6,959 nucleotides of DNA from CAZIVE01 sp964542435. Its GTDB lineage: Bacteria > Bacteroidota > Bacteroidia > Bacteroidales > Tannerellaceae. Positions 6,769 through 6,959 of the stretch are shown piece by piece (the first letter of the stretch is position 1; each line of letters begins with the position of its first letter). Made by a program: the position numbers and the translations under genes. The stretch spans positions 1 through 6,959 of the forward strand of contig CAZIVE010000135.1 in the NCBI GenBank assembly GCA_964542435.1, read 5' to 3'. The notes beneath the pieces are model-generated. The model was not told the DNA's origin. It searched no databases and worked only from the letters and a program-made list of their open reading frames with translations.

Positions 6769-6955
6769 TCAGAACTACGGAAGCTGCCACTTGCTCCTTT
6801 TTCAACCATCGTAGGGCTACGAAAGCTATGCCTCATATTTTACGGAGCCTTTGTAGGCCTACGAAACCTATGTTTTTTCCCTGCGGAATCGTTGTAGGCC
6901 TACGATGGCTATGAAAAAGGTCAAAAAATGCCTTTGTAGGGATACAAAAGGAGCT
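6769..6955. repeat. Phased tandem array of 20-bp motifs, 41-42 bp period
   Basis: Three strong copies lie at 6811-6830 (GTAGGGCTACGAAAGCTATG), 6853-6872 (GTAGGCCTACGAAACCTATG) and 6894-6913 (GTAGGCCTACGATGGCTATG); adjacent copies match at 18/20 and 17/20. A weaker copy at 6936-6955 starts GTAGGGATAC, and a degenerate one at 6769-6788 matches at 12/20. Start-to-start distances are 42, 42, 41 and 42. The 21-22-bp stretches between copies differ, although several end in CCTTT or CGTT. Each strong copy begins with a palindrome or near-palindrome (GTAGGCCTAC). One 41-bp step breaks any reading frame, so it is not a coding repeat. The array may continue past the window edge. Confidence 0.8.
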
Positions 6956-6959
6956 TTTT

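Noticed and set aside
6769..6955. The phased array as a CRISPR array
   Set aside because: The motifs are only 20 bp, they are degenerate between copies, the spacers of 21-22 bp are too short, and no cas gene is in view.

Overview
The window looks like part of a chromosome from a Bacteroidetes bacterium of the order Bacteroidales, probably an oral or gut Tannerella/Porphyromonas/Prevotella-like lineage. Three signs support this. The large secreted protein ends in a typical type IX secretion system (T9SS) sorting domain. Both genes have AT-rich leaders without Shine-Dalgarno sites, and both have a TATTTTTG box matching the Bacteroidetes -7 consensus TAnnTTTG. The regulator has a periplasmic-TPR / membrane / AraC layout familiar in this phylum. 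The genus cannot be fixed from the sequence alone.

Layout. Positions 1-74 are the 3' flank of the first gene and show no convincing terminator. Positions 75-4475 (minus strand) encode a 1466-residue exported protein: signal peptide, four homologous modules of about 276-321 residues, an Ig-like domain, a second beta-rich domain and the T9SS C-terminal domain. Positions 4476-4793 are a 318-base intergenic region. It carries a 13-bp direct repeat with a 21-bp period, placed just upstream of a -7 box with no -33 element. Positions 4794-6518 (minus strand) encode a 574-residue transmembrane regulator: signal peptide, TPR-like periplasmic sensor, one membrane helix and a cytoplasmic AraC-type DNA-binding domain. 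Positions 6519-6959 hold no gene that I can support. They contain the regulator promoter, an AT-rich stretch, and an array of 20-bp motifs repeated every 41-42 bp that runs to the window edge.

Inferred working model: the regulator senses a signal at the cell envelope through its periplasmic TPR part. It then binds the 21-bp-phased direct repeat and switches on the surface protein from an otherwise -33-less promoter. The surface protein is exported by Sec, crosses the outer membrane through T9SS and is anchored on the surface or released, perhaps as an adhesin or glycan-binding protein. Open frames on the plus strand inside both genes are antisense shadows and are not annotated.
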